From positions 20,180 through 84,179 of the forward strand of contig NZ_JAAVUQ010000034.1 of assembly GCF_018449515.1 (NCBI RefSeq): a stretch of 64,000 bases of DNA, given 5' to 3'. The first letter of the stretch is position 1; every line of letters begins with the position of its first letter. Under the pieces are notes generated by a model, which saw only the letters and a program-made list of their open reading frames with translations, ran no database searches and was not told where the DNA came from. This DNA comes from Caballeronia sp. dw_19 (GTDB taxonomy: Bacteria > Pseudomonadota > Gammaproteobacteria > Burkholderiales > Burkholderiaceae). This document shows, piece after piece, positions 9,236-18,011 of the stretch. The translations under genes were made by a program, and so were the position numbers.

Positions 9236-10345
9236 TTATTCAGAGCGATATTTTGCGGCGGCAATCGCGGCCGCCGCGGCATCACGGTCCGACTGCGCGT
9301 CGTACGCTTCCACAATGCGCGCCACCAGCGGATGGCGCACCACGTCCACGCTGGTGAACTTCGTCATCGCGATACCGCGCACATCAGCCAGTATGTGTTG
9401 CGCTTCGATCAGCCCGCTCCTGTGCCCGCGCGGCAAATCGACCTGCGTGGTGTCGCCGGTGACAACGGCCTTCGACCCGAAACCAATTCGCGTCAGGAAC
9501 ATTTTCATCTGCTCGGGCGTGGTGTTCTGCGCTTCGTCCAGGATGATGAACGCGTGATTCAGCGTCCGGCCGCGCATGTACGCGAGCGGCGCGATTTCGA
9601 TCATCTGGCGCTCGAACATTTTCGCGGTTTTATCGAAGCCGAGCAGGTCGTAGAGCGCGTCGTAAAGCGGCCGCAGATACGGGTCCACTTTCTGCGCGAG
9701 ATCGCCCGGCAGGAAACCCAGCCGCTCGCCGGCTTCTACGGCAGGACGCGTCAGCACAATGCGCTTCACCTGATCGCGTTCGAGCGAATCCACCGCGCAC
9801 GCGACCGCGAGATAGGTCTTGCCCGTACCCGCCGGGCCGATGCCAAACGTCACATCGTGCGCAATGATCTGCTTCAGGTATTCACGCTGCATTGGCGTGC
9901 GGCCGCGTAGATCGGCGCGTCGCGTGTACAACTTTGGCCCTGGATCTTCCTCGTCGCCCAGGTCGATGGTCACGTTGGGCTCATCGAACGGATGATCGGG
10001 GTCGCCGCGAAAACGTGGATCGACAGGGTCGGAATTGAGATTGTTCGAAGGCTTATTGACGTTCAACCCGCGCCTCGCCGCATTGCGCGCTTCGACCAGC
10101 GCCAACTGGATATCGTCCACCGACAACGTGTCCTTCGCGCGATTGTAGAAATTCTCGAGCGCCGCCAGCGCAACCTTCGCGCCGCGCCCGCGGATGGTGA
10201 TCTTGTGTCCGCGACGCGTGAGCGTCACGTCGAGCGCCTGCTCGATCTGCCGCAAGTTTTCGTCGAGCGGGCCACAGAGGTTGGCGAGCCGCGCGTTGTC
10301 TTCGCGCGGTGCGGTGAATTCCATATGCTGCTGAGCGGTCTTCAA
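9236..10345 (-). CDS. phoH: PhoH-family P-loop ATPase (YbeZ)
   Basis: ATPase with a helicase-like core that partners YbeY in RNA metabolism. Walker A is GPAGTGKT at residues 170-177, and Walker B is FIILDEAQNT about 100 residues later. The N-terminal ~100 residues resemble the KH-like region of YbeZ proteins. The family-like N-terminus extends to a TTG at 10345; the first ATG in frame is at 10324 (seven residues shorter), and neither has a strong ribosome-binding site. 56 nt downstream of miaB. Confidence 0.94.
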   Translation of the reverse strand: MKTAQQHMEFTAPREDNARLANLCGPLDENLRQIEQALDVTLTRRGHKITIRGRGAKVALAALENFYNRAKDTLSVDDIQLALVEARNAARRGLNVNKPSNNLNSDPVDPRFRGDPDHPFDEPNVTIDLGDEEDPGPKLYTRRADLRGRTPMQREYLKQIIAHDVTFGIGPAGTGKTYLAVACAVDSLERDQVKRIVLTRPAVEAGERLGFLPGDLAQKVDPYLRPLYDALYDLLGFDKTAKMFERQMIEIAPLAYMRGRTLNHAFIILDEAQNTTPEQMKMFLTRIGFGSKAVVTGDTTQVDLPRGHRSGLIEAQHILADVRGIAMTKFTSVDVVRHPLVARIVEAYDAQSDRDAAAAAIAAAKYRSE

Positions 10346-10401
10346 GGCGAGAGTCGGGTTCCTGTCGAAGCTGCAGTTAATGAGGCCAATAAAGGGGCAA
10401 C

Positions 10402-11763
10402 TTAGTGAGTCGTAGCGGGCGTCATAATCAGCTCGCCGCGCAACGAATGCGGATACGCCACGTTGATTTCCACATCGACCATCTGGCCGATCAGCCGTTT
10501 GTGTGACGAGATCGGCGCCGGGAAATTCACCACGCGATTATTCTCCGTGCGCCCGGCGAGTTCGCTCGGGTCCTTGCGTGACGGGCCTTCCACCAGAATG
10601 CGCTGCACCGAGCCCAGCATGGCGTTGCTGATCTTCGCCACGTTCGCCTCGATGGTCGCCTGCAAATGTTGCAAACGCTTGAGCTTCACTTCGCGTGGGG
10701 TGTCGTCGTGCAGGTTTGCCGCGGGCGTGCCGGGACGCGGGCTGTAGATGAACGAGAAACTGGTGTCGTAACTCATTTCGTCGATAAGCTTCATCATCTT
10801 CTGGAAGTCATCTTCCGTCTCGCCGGGGAACCCGACAATCATGTCCGTGGACAGCGACAAATCCGGACGAATCGCGCGCAATTTGCGGATCACGGACTTG
10901 TATTCGAGCACGGTATAACCGCGTTTCATGGCCATCAGGATGCGATCGGAACCATGCTGCACCGGCAAGTGCAAGTGGCTCACGAGCTTGGGCACTTTCG
11001 CGTAGGTGTCGATCAGGCGCTGCGTGAATTCCTTCGGATGCGACGTGGTATAGCGAATCCGTTCGATGCCCGGGATTTCGGCCACGTATTCGATCAACGT
11101 AGCGAAATCCGCAATGTCCGTGGAATGCTGTGTCACCGGTCCACGATACGCATTCACGTTCTGACCCAGCATGGTGACTTCGCGCACGCCCTGGTCGGCG
11201 AGGCCGGCAATTTCGGTCAGCACGTCGTCCAGCGGCCGCGATACTTCTTCGCCGCGCGTGTAGGGCACCACGCAATAGCTGCAGTACTTGCTGCAACCTT
11301 CCATGATCGATACAAACGCGCTCGGGCCATCAACGCGAGCCGGCGGCAGATGATCGAACTTTTCGATTTCCGGAAACGAGATATCAACTTGCGCGCGGCC
11401 GCTGGAACGCCGTTTCGCGATCATTTCGGGCAGGCGGTGCAAAGTCTGCGGGCCGAATACCAGGTCCACGTACGGCGCACGGGACACAATAGCCGCGCCT
11501 TCCTGGCTTGCCACGCAACCGCCCACGCCAATGATCAGGTTTGGGTTCGCTTCCTTCAACTCGCGCACGCGGCCAAGGTCCGAGAAAACCTTTTCCTGCG
11601 CTTTTTCGCGCACTGAACACGTGTTGAAGAGAATGACGTCCGCGTCTTCCGGCGTATCCGTCTGGGTGAGGCCATGGGCTGCTCCGAGCACGTCGACCAT
11701 TTTGTCGGAGTCGTACTCGTTCATCTGGCAGCCAAAGGTCTTTACATATACTTTCTTGGTCAT
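10402..11763 (-). CDS. miaB: tRNA-2-methylthio-N6-dimethylallyladenosine synthase
   Basis: Radical-SAM methylthiotransferase that modifies i6A37 in tRNAs reading UNN codons. The N-terminal domain has Cys12, Cys49 and Cys83 for the auxiliary 4Fe-4S cluster. The radical-SAM CxxxCxxC is GCSKYCSYC (Cys157, 161, 164). The C-terminal TRAM domain follows. 453 aa, ATG start. First gene of the leftward miaB-phoH-ybeY-chaC run. Confidence 0.96.
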   Translation of the reverse strand: MTKKVYVKTFGCQMNEYDSDKMVDVLGAAHGLTQTDTPEDADVILFNTCSVREKAQEKVFSDLGRVRELKEANPNLIIGVGGCVASQEGAAIVSRAPYVDLVFGPQTLHRLPEMIAKRRSSGRAQVDISFPEIEKFDHLPPARVDGPSAFVSIMEGCSKYCSYCVVPYTRGEEVSRPLDDVLTEIAGLADQGVREVTMLGQNVNAYRGPVTQHSTDIADFATLIEYVAEIPGIERIRYTTSHPKEFTQRLIDTYAKVPKLVSHLHLPVQHGSDRILMAMKRGYTVLEYKSVIRKLRAIRPDLSLSTDMIVGFPGETEDDFQKMMKLIDEMSYDTSFSFIYSPRPGTPAANLHDDTPREVKLKRLQHLQATIEANVAKISNAMLGSVQRILVEGPSRKDPSELAGRTENNRVVNFPAPISSHKRLIGQMVDVEINVAYPHSLRGELIMTPATTH

Positions 11764-11933
11764 GAATTTCGCCGGTCGCAGTGATTAGTCTGGGGGCGCG
11801 GTTTTTAATGCGTTGAAGGGACTTACCTATTTCGTTCGTCGGCTTTTGCGCTCGCTTTTAGCCCTGCTTTAGCCCGATTTCGCCTGAAATGGCCGAAATT
11901 CGGACGCCGCGTAGCTCGACGCTTAACTTAATA

Positions 11934-12899
11934 TTATAGCGTCCGCTCGACTTCGTGACCCTGCTGGCCGGGCGGGTAGGCCAAGTCGCCAAGCAATTCC
12001 GCCGTCGCCCGGGCGAAGCGTTCGATCAGGAAATCCAGCAGCACGCGCACCCGCGGCGCCATATACCGGTTGCCGTGGAACACCGCGTGAACCGCCGCTT
12101 CGTTCGAACACCAGTCTGCCAGCAAAATTTTCAGCGCGCCGGAGCGGACGTCGGCGGCTATATCCCAGATTGATTTGTGCGCAATACCCTGGCCAGCCAG
12201 CGCCCAGGCCCGCGAGAGCGCGCCGTCGTTCGTTTCCCAGGCTTCGTCGAGGGGCACGGTGTGGGTGAAACGCTCGTCGCCGCGGACGAACTGGAACTGA
12301 TTGAACGTAGCCGTCGATGTCACCAGCACCGTGAACGTATGCGCGCTGAGATCGGCGGGCATTTTCGGTTCGCCGTGCCGCGCCAGATAGTCCGGCGATG
12401 CGCACAGCACACGCCGGTTCGGCGCCAGCCGCCGCGCGACCAGATTGCCCTCGGGCGGTTGGTTGAAGCGGATCGCCAGATCAATATCTTCCAGCAGCAG
12501 ATTCGACACCGAATCCGACAGCGTCAGCGAAAAACTCACATCCGGATGCAGGCGGCTGAATTCATCGAGCCAATGGCACAGCAGGTTGCGGCCGAAATCC
12601 GATGTGGCCGAGATCCGCACTTTGCCGCGTACGAGATTCTGGCCGGCGTGCAGCGCGGCTTCGCCGTCCTCGATAGCCTGCAGCGCAATCCGACAATGCT
12701 GCAAATAAAGCCGGCCTTCGTCGGTGAGCCTGAGCTGGCGGGTGGTGCGCTCGAACAGCCGTGCGGTGAGGGATTTCTCCAGTTTGAGCAGCCGGGCGCT
12801 GGCCGCCGCCGGCGATAAACCCAGCTTGCGCCCCGCCGCCGACAAGCTGCCGAGCGCTGCCGCTTCGGTAAACAGGCGCATATCGCCGAGTCGATCCAT
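11934..12899 (-). CDS. LysR-family transcriptional regulator
   Basis: DNA-binding activator or repressor with an N-terminal winged helix (MDRLGDMRLFTEAAALGSLSA onward, residues ~1-60) and a C-terminal effector-binding domain. The CrgA/AaeR-like subgroup is suggested by the MDRL start and the WALAGQGIA block. ATG 12899 is preceded by a GAGA ribosome-binding motif. It is divergent from the VOC-MFS pair and probably regulates it; the shared spacer has a perfect inverted repeat. Confidence 0.9.
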   Translation of the reverse strand: MDRLGDMRLFTEAAALGSLSAAGRKLGLSPAAASARLLKLEKSLTARLFERTTRQLRLTDEGRLYLQHCRIALQAIEDGEAALHAGQNLVRGKVRISATSDFGRNLLCHWLDEFSRLHPDVSFSLTLSDSVSNLLLEDIDLAIRFNQPPEGNLVARRLAPNRRVLCASPDYLARHGEPKMPADLSAHTFTVLVTSTATFNQFQFVRGDERFTHTVPLDEAWETNDGALSRAWALAGQGIAHKSIWDIAADVRSGALKILLADWCSNEAAVHAVFHGNRYMAPRVRVLLDFLIERFARATAELLGDLAYPPGQQGHEVERTL

Positions 12900-12916
12900 C
12901 GTCATTCTCAATTTAC

Positions 12917-12954
12917 TTTTGATAATGCTTCAAATGCTACGCCAATTATCAAAA
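12917..12954. promoter_or_regulatory. 10-bp inverted repeat between lysR and the VOC gene, likely operator
   Basis: TTTTGATAAT (12917-12926) and its exact reverse complement ATTATCAAAA (12945-12954) are separated by 18 bp in the 107-nt divergent spacer. Each arm contains a TTGATA hexamer facing inward on its own strand that could also serve as a -35 element. Placement suits a LysR-type operator; the binding protein is inferred from position only. Confidence 0.6.
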
Positions 12955-13006
12955 TGTCTCTTCGCGCGCAGAATTTGGTGCGTTGCAGCGTGTGAAGCTG
13001 GAAATC

Positions 13007-13459
13007 ATGCCGCCTGAAGTGTCTAAACCTGCCCTGATGAAACTCGATCACGTCACCATCGTCGCGCCCGATTGCGAGCCGATCCGCCATTTTCTCGTCG
13101 ATATAGCCGGCATGAAAGTCGGTCCGCGCCCGCCGTTCGGCATAGGCGGGTACTGGCTTTATCTCGACGACGTGCCGGCCGTGCATCTGATCGAGAACGG
13201 CTCGGTGCTGGCGTCGCCCACCGGTGGCCGGGCGGCGACGCGCATCGATCATCTCGCGTTGCGCGTGCAAGGCGCGGCCGAATGGCAGGCGTTGCTCGCG
13301 CGTCTGCACGAACACGCGATTCCGTTTTCCGAAGCCGACGTTCCGCTCGCCCGCGAACAGCAAGTGTTCGTGCAGCTTGCGCCAGGCGTGGTCATCGAAT
13401 TCGTGACGTCGGTTTCCTCACCATCGTCACCATCCTCACCCTCCGCATTCTCAAACTAA
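13007..13459 (+). CDS. VOC-superfamily (glyoxalase/dioxygenase-fold) protein
   Basis: About 150 aa, beta-alpha-beta-beta-beta fold of glyoxalase/bleomycin-resistance proteins: first half LDHVTIVAPDCEPIRHFLVD, second half IDHLALRVQGAAEWQALLARL with the final ...PGVVIEFVT strand. His and Glu positions compatible with metal binding are present (LDHV, VHLIEN, IDHL, IEF). Substrate unknown. The ATG at 13007 follows CTGGAAATC; an ATG at 13037 gives a shorter form. The serine/proline-rich C-terminus (SSPSSPSSPS) derives from a short repeated sequence. The MFS gene starts 10 nt later, so they form an operon. Confidence 0.8.
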   Translation: MPPEVSKPALMKLDHVTIVAPDCEPIRHFLVDIAGMKVGPRPPFGIGGYWLYLDDVPAVHLIENGSVLASPTGGRAATRIDHLALRVQGAAEWQALLARLHEHAIPFSEADVPLAREQQVFVQLAPGVVIEFVTSVSSPSSPSSPSAFSN

Positions 13460-13469
13460 GGGGATTTCC

Positions 13470-14648
13470 ATGCCTATTCCACTTCTGGCGCTCGCGATCA
13501 GCGCGTTTGCCATCGGTACAACCGAGTTCGTGATCATGGGGCTGCTGCCCGACGTGGCCCGCGATCTGGCTGTATCGATTCCATCGGCGGGTTTTCTCGT
13601 CACGGGCTACGCGCTGGGCGTAGCCGTCGGCGCGCCGCTGCTCGCCGTACTGACCGCAAAAATGCCGCGCAAACTCGCGCTGCAATTGCTGATGGGCGTG
13701 TTTATCGTCGGCAATGTGCTGTGCGCCGTTGCCCCCGGTTATTCGATGCTCATGGTTGCCCGCGTGGTGACGTCGTTCGCGCACGGCTCGTTTTTCGGCA
13801 TTGGCGCAGTGGTCGCGGCGTCGCTGGTTCCCGCTGAAAAGCGCGCGAGCGCGATTGCGCTGATGTTCACCGGGCTCACGCTCGCGAACGTGCTCGGCGT
13901 GCCGTTCGGGACGTTTATCGGACAGGAGTTCGGCTGGCGCTCGACGTTCTGGGTCGTGGCGGCGCTCGGCGTGCTGTCGCTGATCGGCGTGGCCGCGCTC
14001 GTGCCGAACAAGCACGATTCGGGACCGTCGAACCTGGGCCACGAACTGCGCGTGCTGAAGGAGCCTCAAGTCTGGCTCGCGCTGGCAATGACGGTGCTCG
14101 GCTTCGGCGGCGTGTTCGTGGTCTTCACCTACATCGCGCCGATCCTCGAACAGGTCAGCGGATTTTCGCCACACGGCGTCACGTTGGTGCTCGTGCTGTT
14201 CGGCGTCGGATTGACGATCGGCAACACGATCGGCGGCAAGCTGGCCGACCGGGCGCTGATGCCGTCGCTGATGGGCATTCTCGTCGCGCTGGCCATCATC
14301 ATGGCGGTGTTCGCGAAGACCAGCCACAACCAGACGCTGGCGGCTATCACGATCTTTATCTGGGGCATCGCCGCGTTCGCTACCGTACCGCCGCTGCAAA
14401 CTCGCGTGGTCGAGAAGGCGAAACACGCGCCGAATCTGGCGTCGACGCTGAATATCGGTGCGTTCAACCTGGGCAATGCGGGCGGCGCGTGGCTCGGCGG
14501 TGTGGTGCTGCAGCAAGGACATCCCCTTGATTCGCTGCCGTGGGTGGCGGCCGTAGTCGCCGTGGTCGCGCTCGGCGTGACGTGGTACGCGGCCCGGCTC
14601 GATCGCGGCGGTCAGGGAGCGAGCGCGGGTGCGGTGGATGCGGTTTGA
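13470..14648 (+). CDS. MFS transporter, DHA1-type (AraJ/YdhP-like)
   Basis: Twelve-TM major facilitator protein of 392 aa starting MPIPLLALAISAFAIGTTEFV, a start typical of the AraJ/NepI/YdhP branch that exports sugars, nucleosides or drugs. The cytoplasmic loop 2-3 (AKMPRKLALQ) and the GVPFGTFIGQEFGWRSTFW block are usual for DHA1. Preceded by an AAGGGGA ribosome-binding site. In an operon with the VOC gene and divergent from a LysR regulator, which suggests inducible efflux or detoxification of an unidentified compound. Confidence 0.88.
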   Translation: MPIPLLALAISAFAIGTTEFVIMGLLPDVARDLAVSIPSAGFLVTGYALGVAVGAPLLAVLTAKMPRKLALQLLMGVFIVGNVLCAVAPGYSMLMVARVVTSFAHGSFFGIGAVVAASLVPAEKRASAIALMFTGLTLANVLGVPFGTFIGQEFGWRSTFWVVAALGVLSLIGVAALVPNKHDSGPSNLGHELRVLKEPQVWLALAMTVLGFGGVFVVFTYIAPILEQVSGFSPHGVTLVLVLFGVGLTIGNTIGGKLADRALMPSLMGILVALAIIMAVFAKTSHNQTLAAITIFIWGIAAFATVPPLQTRVVEKAKHAPNLASTLNIGAFNLGNAGGAWLGGVVLQQGHPLDSLPWVAAVVAVVALGVTWYAARLDRGGQGASAGAVDAV

Positions 14649-14853
14649 ATCCGTGGGGCGTGTGGGATGGGGGAATACGCGCGTTGATTCAGCGTGCGGC
14701 ATGGGAAGGTACGCGCGCCGATCCGCCCTGCGCGATAGGGCGGCCCCCACGCCGATCTAGCCGGATATTGACCCGGCGTCCTCAACCGACTAGCGTGTCG
14801 TGCGAGCCGCATCCGCGGCTTCTCGCTTCATCACGCTTTTCGACCGAGGTTTT

Positions 14854-15723
14854 ATGGAAGACATCACGCTGCGCCAATGCCTGAAGGGCGCATGGCGCGA
14901 CGCCGCCTCCGCCGTGCGGCACATGCCGATCGTATTTCTAGTGGCGTTCGTAGCCGTGCTCGCGACGGCAACCGCCGGCTATACGGCGCAATTTCCCGGC
15001 ATGGCGGAATCGGGCGGTTCGCTCACTGCGATGACCGGCAGCAGCGCCGGTCATGCCGCCGGGTTCGGACAGGCGCTGGTTTCTCTTGGCGTCACGTTTG
15101 TACAGACATTGATACTCGCGGTGCTGGCCGTGTTCGTGGTCCGCTTCGCGATGAAACTGAGCGCAGAGTCCGCCGAAGCTTCCGCCACCTCCGCGCCTGT
15201 ACTGCCGGCGACGCGTCTCTGGGACGCCGGTATCCGGCGCTACTTCCTGCTTTGCATCGCGCTGGTTGCGGGTTACGTGGGGGCGACGCTCGCGGTCGTA
15301 ATCGTGTGGATCGGGTTGCGGCTGGCGGGATTGTCCAGCGGCACATCGATGGCCGCGACCGCCACGCTCGCTGTGCTGGCCGTGTGCGGCGTGAGTTATG
15401 TGTCGGCGCGGCTTTCCTTGCTGTTTCCGCACACTGCCGCCGGTGGCCGGATTCAATGGCGCGCCGCCTGGGAGGACACGCGCGGGCACTTCTGGTTTAT
15501 CACGACGGCGGCCGTGCTCGCGATCCTGCCTATCATTTGTATTGCGACGGTGTTGACGGTGATCGCAGAAATGCTGGCGACGGCAGGGTCCATCGGCAGC
15601 CTGACGATGGGTTTGATGGTCGTGCAAAGCGTGGGCACGCTGCTTTATACGGCAACGGGCGCAACCTGCTCGGTCTGGCTGTACAGGAAGTTCGCGTCGA
15701 TTTTGAGAGCGGAATCTGTGTGA
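14854..15723 (+). CDS. Uncharacterised multi-pass membrane protein
   Basis: I do not recognise a named family. From the ATG at 14854 (GAGG four bases upstream) it encodes 289 aa with about six strongly hydrophobic segments, starting with IVFLVAFVAVLATATAGY. A frame open further upstream with a GTG at 14800 would add 18 residues, but no ribosome-binding site is seen there. The RIQWRAAWEDTRGHFWFI block before the last two helices resembles the organisation of bacterial DUF-type membrane proteins with an amphipathic W-rich link. Stands alone between an MFS gene and a terminator. Confidence 0.72.
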   Translation: MEDITLRQCLKGAWRDAASAVRHMPIVFLVAFVAVLATATAGYTAQFPGMAESGGSLTAMTGSSAGHAAGFGQALVSLGVTFVQTLILAVLAVFVVRFAMKLSAESAEASATSAPVLPATRLWDAGIRRYFLLCIALVAGYVGATLAVVIVWIGLRLAGLSSGTSMAATATLAVLAVCGVSYVSARLSLLFPHTAAGGRIQWRAAWEDTRGHFWFITTAAVLAILPIICIATVLTVIAEMLATAGSIGSLTMGLMVVQSVGTLLYTATGATCSVWLYRKFASILRAESV

Positions 15724-15856
15724 TTTTGTGGTGGCGGCGTTTGTTTCTCCACGTTTGCATGACAGCGGTTTGAAACGCGTGAACGGGCGCTGCGGTGGCT
15801 GAGTTGCTCTTTTGCCGGACGCGATTGTTTCCAGCTTTGCCACGATGCCCAAACGC

Positions 15857-15893
15857 AAAACGCGGCCCTTCAGTTGAGAGGGCCGCGTTTTTT
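15857..15893. terminator. Intrinsic terminator between convergent genes
   Basis: A 13-bp perfect stem AAAACGCGGCCCT / AGGGCCGCGTTTT with a 9-nt loop, followed on the plus strand by TTTTTT. The A-run on the left arm makes it potentially bidirectional, serving the membrane-protein gene (+) and ribB (-). Confidence 0.85.
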
Positions 15894-15932
15894 CAGTGCT
15901 CTCGATACTCCGTCGAACGGAGCCTCCCGCCG

Positions 15933-16658
15933 TTAAACCGTTTCTTCCGCCGGTTCGCGCGCGGCGGCGAGCGCCATGCGGAAATCGGCGAGTTCCGCGA
16001 TGGTCAGCACCGGAATGTTGCGCTCCTTAACAAATGCATCGATCTGCGCACCGCGCGCCATCGTGCCGTCCGGATTCATCAGTTCGCATAGCACGCCAGC
16101 CGGCTTCAACCCGGCGAGGATCGTCAGATCGACGGTTCCTTCCGTATGACCCCGCCGGGTCAGCACGCCGCCCGGCTGCGCGCGCAGCGGGAACACATGG
16201 CCGGGACTTACGATGTCGCCAGCCTTGACGTTGTCGGCAATGGCGGCGCGGATCGTGGTCAACCGGTCAACGGCTGATACGCCCGTCGTCACGCCCTCGC
16301 GTGCTTCTATAGACACCGTGAATGCCGTGCCGTATTTGCTGCCGTTGGCGGCGACCATCGGCGGCAGGTGGAGCGCGCGAACGGTCTCGTCCGGGAGGCA
16401 CAGGCACACGATGCCGCTGCACTCGCGGATCATCAGCGCCATGCCTTCGGCGTCGAGTTTTTCAGCGGCGTAAATGAGGTCGGCTTCGTTCTCGCGATCG
16501 TCGTCATCGAGCAGGGCGACCGCGCGGCCTTCGCGCAACGCTTGCAGGGCCGCGGCAATTCGGGGAGGGATGACAACGAAAGCGTCGCCTGCGCGAAGTT
16601 GCGCAAGATCAGCAAAGGCGGTGGCGGGGGAGGTGAAGCTGGACACTGAGTCGAACAT
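15933..16658 (-). CDS. ribB: 3,4-dihydroxy-2-butanone-4-phosphate synthase
   Basis: Converts ribulose 5-phosphate to the four-carbon riboflavin precursor. The active-site loop DDDDRENEADLIYAAE and the downstream RRGHTEGTVDL block with the catalytic His are present. The protein is 241 aa and monofunctional, with no GTP cyclohydrolase II domain. ATG at 16658; the frame runs open upstream through the riboswitch but that part is leader RNA. Expression is expected to fall when FMN is abundant. Confidence 0.95.
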   Translation of the reverse strand: MFDSVSSFTSPATAFADLAQLRAGDAFVVIPPRIAAALQALREGRAVALLDDDDRENEADLIYAAEKLDAEGMALMIRECSGIVCLCLPDETVRALHLPPMVAANGSKYGTAFTVSIEAREGVTTGVSAVDRLTTIRAAIADNVKAGDIVSPGHVFPLRAQPGGVLTRRGHTEGTVDLTILAGLKPAGVLCELMNPDGTMARGAQIDAFVKERNIPVLTIAELADFRMALAAAREPAEETV

Positions 16659-16818
16659 GGGTGAAACGCTCTCGCAAAAGAAATGGGGCGAAAAACGTTT
16701 CAGGGCATTGCAAACAGACAGAACGACACGCGTTTTCAGCGCCGTCAATCGACAGCGCCCGTTCAACGCGGACACAAGAACGCCGCGGCAAACACGCGAA
16801 ACGGACATGACCGTCTGC

Positions 16819-16995
16819 ACATCTTCTCTCATCCGGACTGTGACCGTCGGCTCTGGCATCTCACCAGATCTGCTGACCCCGTTACGTGGCTCGCAATGAC
16901 TTGCAAGCTGCGTTCACGGGCGCTCGCGGGCTCGCGGGAGGCTTTCAGCCACTCGCATACCGCCGGTGGGGAATTGCACCCCGCCCTGAAGACGT
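16819..16995 (-). promoter_or_regulatory. FMN riboswitch (RFN element) upstream of ribB
   Basis: Read on the minus strand this is a textbook RFN element. P1 is formed by ACGUCUUC (16995-16988) with GAAGAUGU (16826-16819, one G-U pair). Conserved blocks in order are CAGGGCGGGGTGCAATTCCC, ACCGGCGGTA, the variable P3/P4 arm, GGTCAGCAGATCTGGTGAGA, TGCCAGAGCCGACGGTCA and AGTCCGGATGAGAGAAGA. A 160-nt expression platform separates it from the ribB ATG; I do not see a clear terminator hairpin there, so control of translation is plausible but not shown. Confidence 0.97.
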
Positions 16996-17097
16996 ACTGA
17001 CTTGTCGCTAAACACTTAACAACGCGACTAATTTCAGGATACAACAGACCAGCCGATGTTGCAGTACTGCATGTTTATAGCTTGGACGGAAGCGCGC

Positions 17098-17847
17098 CTA
17101 GCTGGCATCGTCGATACGACGTGAATCGGCCGGAACATGCCAGCGCGGCGGCGTTTCCGCGTTCACCGTGACCTGATAAGCGCGTGCTTCCGTGTTGCCG
17201 GGATTACGCAGCGTGTGGGGCTGATCGGCGTCGAACACAATGGCGTCGCCCGTGGCCAGCAACTGCGCCCGGTCATGCACGCGGATTTCCAGCGTGCCGT
17301 CGCTTACAACCAGATTGATCGTGGTGCCGGGCGGGTGCGGACTGCCGGATTCGGCGTGCAGCGGCGCAATGCGCAGTTCGTGGAATTCCGCCGATGCCGG
17401 CGCGCTCAGCGGAAACAGCGGCCGTGCCGAAAAGCGTCCATTCGATGTCACGAGGCGCGTTGCCTGCTCGGCCGGCAAATATTCGATGCCATTGGTCGCG
17501 TGGCGTCGAAGGAACGCCGCCACCGACACCTTGAGCGCGCTCGCGATCTTGTGGAGCACCTTGATGGACGGCACGCTCCGCCCGGATTCGATCTGTGCCA
17601 GCATGGCCCGTGATACGCCCGACGCGCGAGCGAGGGCATCGAGCGAAAGCTGGCGTTCGGCGCGCAGCCGCGCCAGGTTCACGCCAACGAGATATTCGAG
17701 CGCGTCGTTCGCTTCCTGCGCGTCGGTGTTATGCGTTTGATGAACGTTAGCCGATGCCGCCCGTGTTGCCTCGGCGAGTTCGGCCGGCGCGTGCGCATCG
17801 AACGACTCGCGCACGAGTTCCAGCGATGAATAAGCCGGTGCAACCAT
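17098..17847 (-). CDS. XRE-family regulator with C-terminal cupin domain
   Basis: HTH_XRE at residues ~55-110 (LARLRAERQLSLDALARASGVSRAMLAQIESG) joined to a cupin domain (HPPGTTINLVVSDGTLEIRVH...GDAIVFDADQPHTLRNPG). This architecture is common among regulators sensing small metabolites. ATG 17847 has a strong GGAGG seven bases upstream and gives 249 aa; the frame is open further upstream without support. The N-terminal ~50 residues are unstructured-looking. The regulated genes cannot be told from context; it stands alone between ribB and glpD. Confidence 0.85.
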   Translation of the reverse strand: MVAPAYSSLELVRESFDAHAPAELAEATRAASANVHQTHNTDAQEANDALEYLVGVNLARLRAERQLSLDALARASGVSRAMLAQIESGRSVPSIKVLHKIASALKVSVAAFLRRHATNGIEYLPAEQATRLVTSNGRFSARPLFPLSAPASAEFHELRIAPLHAESGSPHPPGTTINLVVSDGTLEIRVHDRAQLLATGDAIVFDADQPHTLRNPGNTEARAYQVTVNAETPPRWHVPADSRRIDDAS

Positions 17848-18011
17848 GATGAGCCTCCAGTCTTTCATTCGTTCAGTCGATAAGACCCGCCCAGCGAAAC
17901 GGCGCGGGGACAAGTGAAAGCAAGACTAGCATTGGCTTAACGTGGGTCAAACGAAGATATCGTCACACCGTTATCAGGTGCCGCAGGGTAGCTATTCGCG
18001 GCAACGCCCGG

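Noticed and set aside
16659..16859. ribB reading frame extended upstream through the leader
   Set aside because: The upstream codons translate part of the FMN riboswitch and are not RibB-like; the ATG at 16658 begins the conserved protein.
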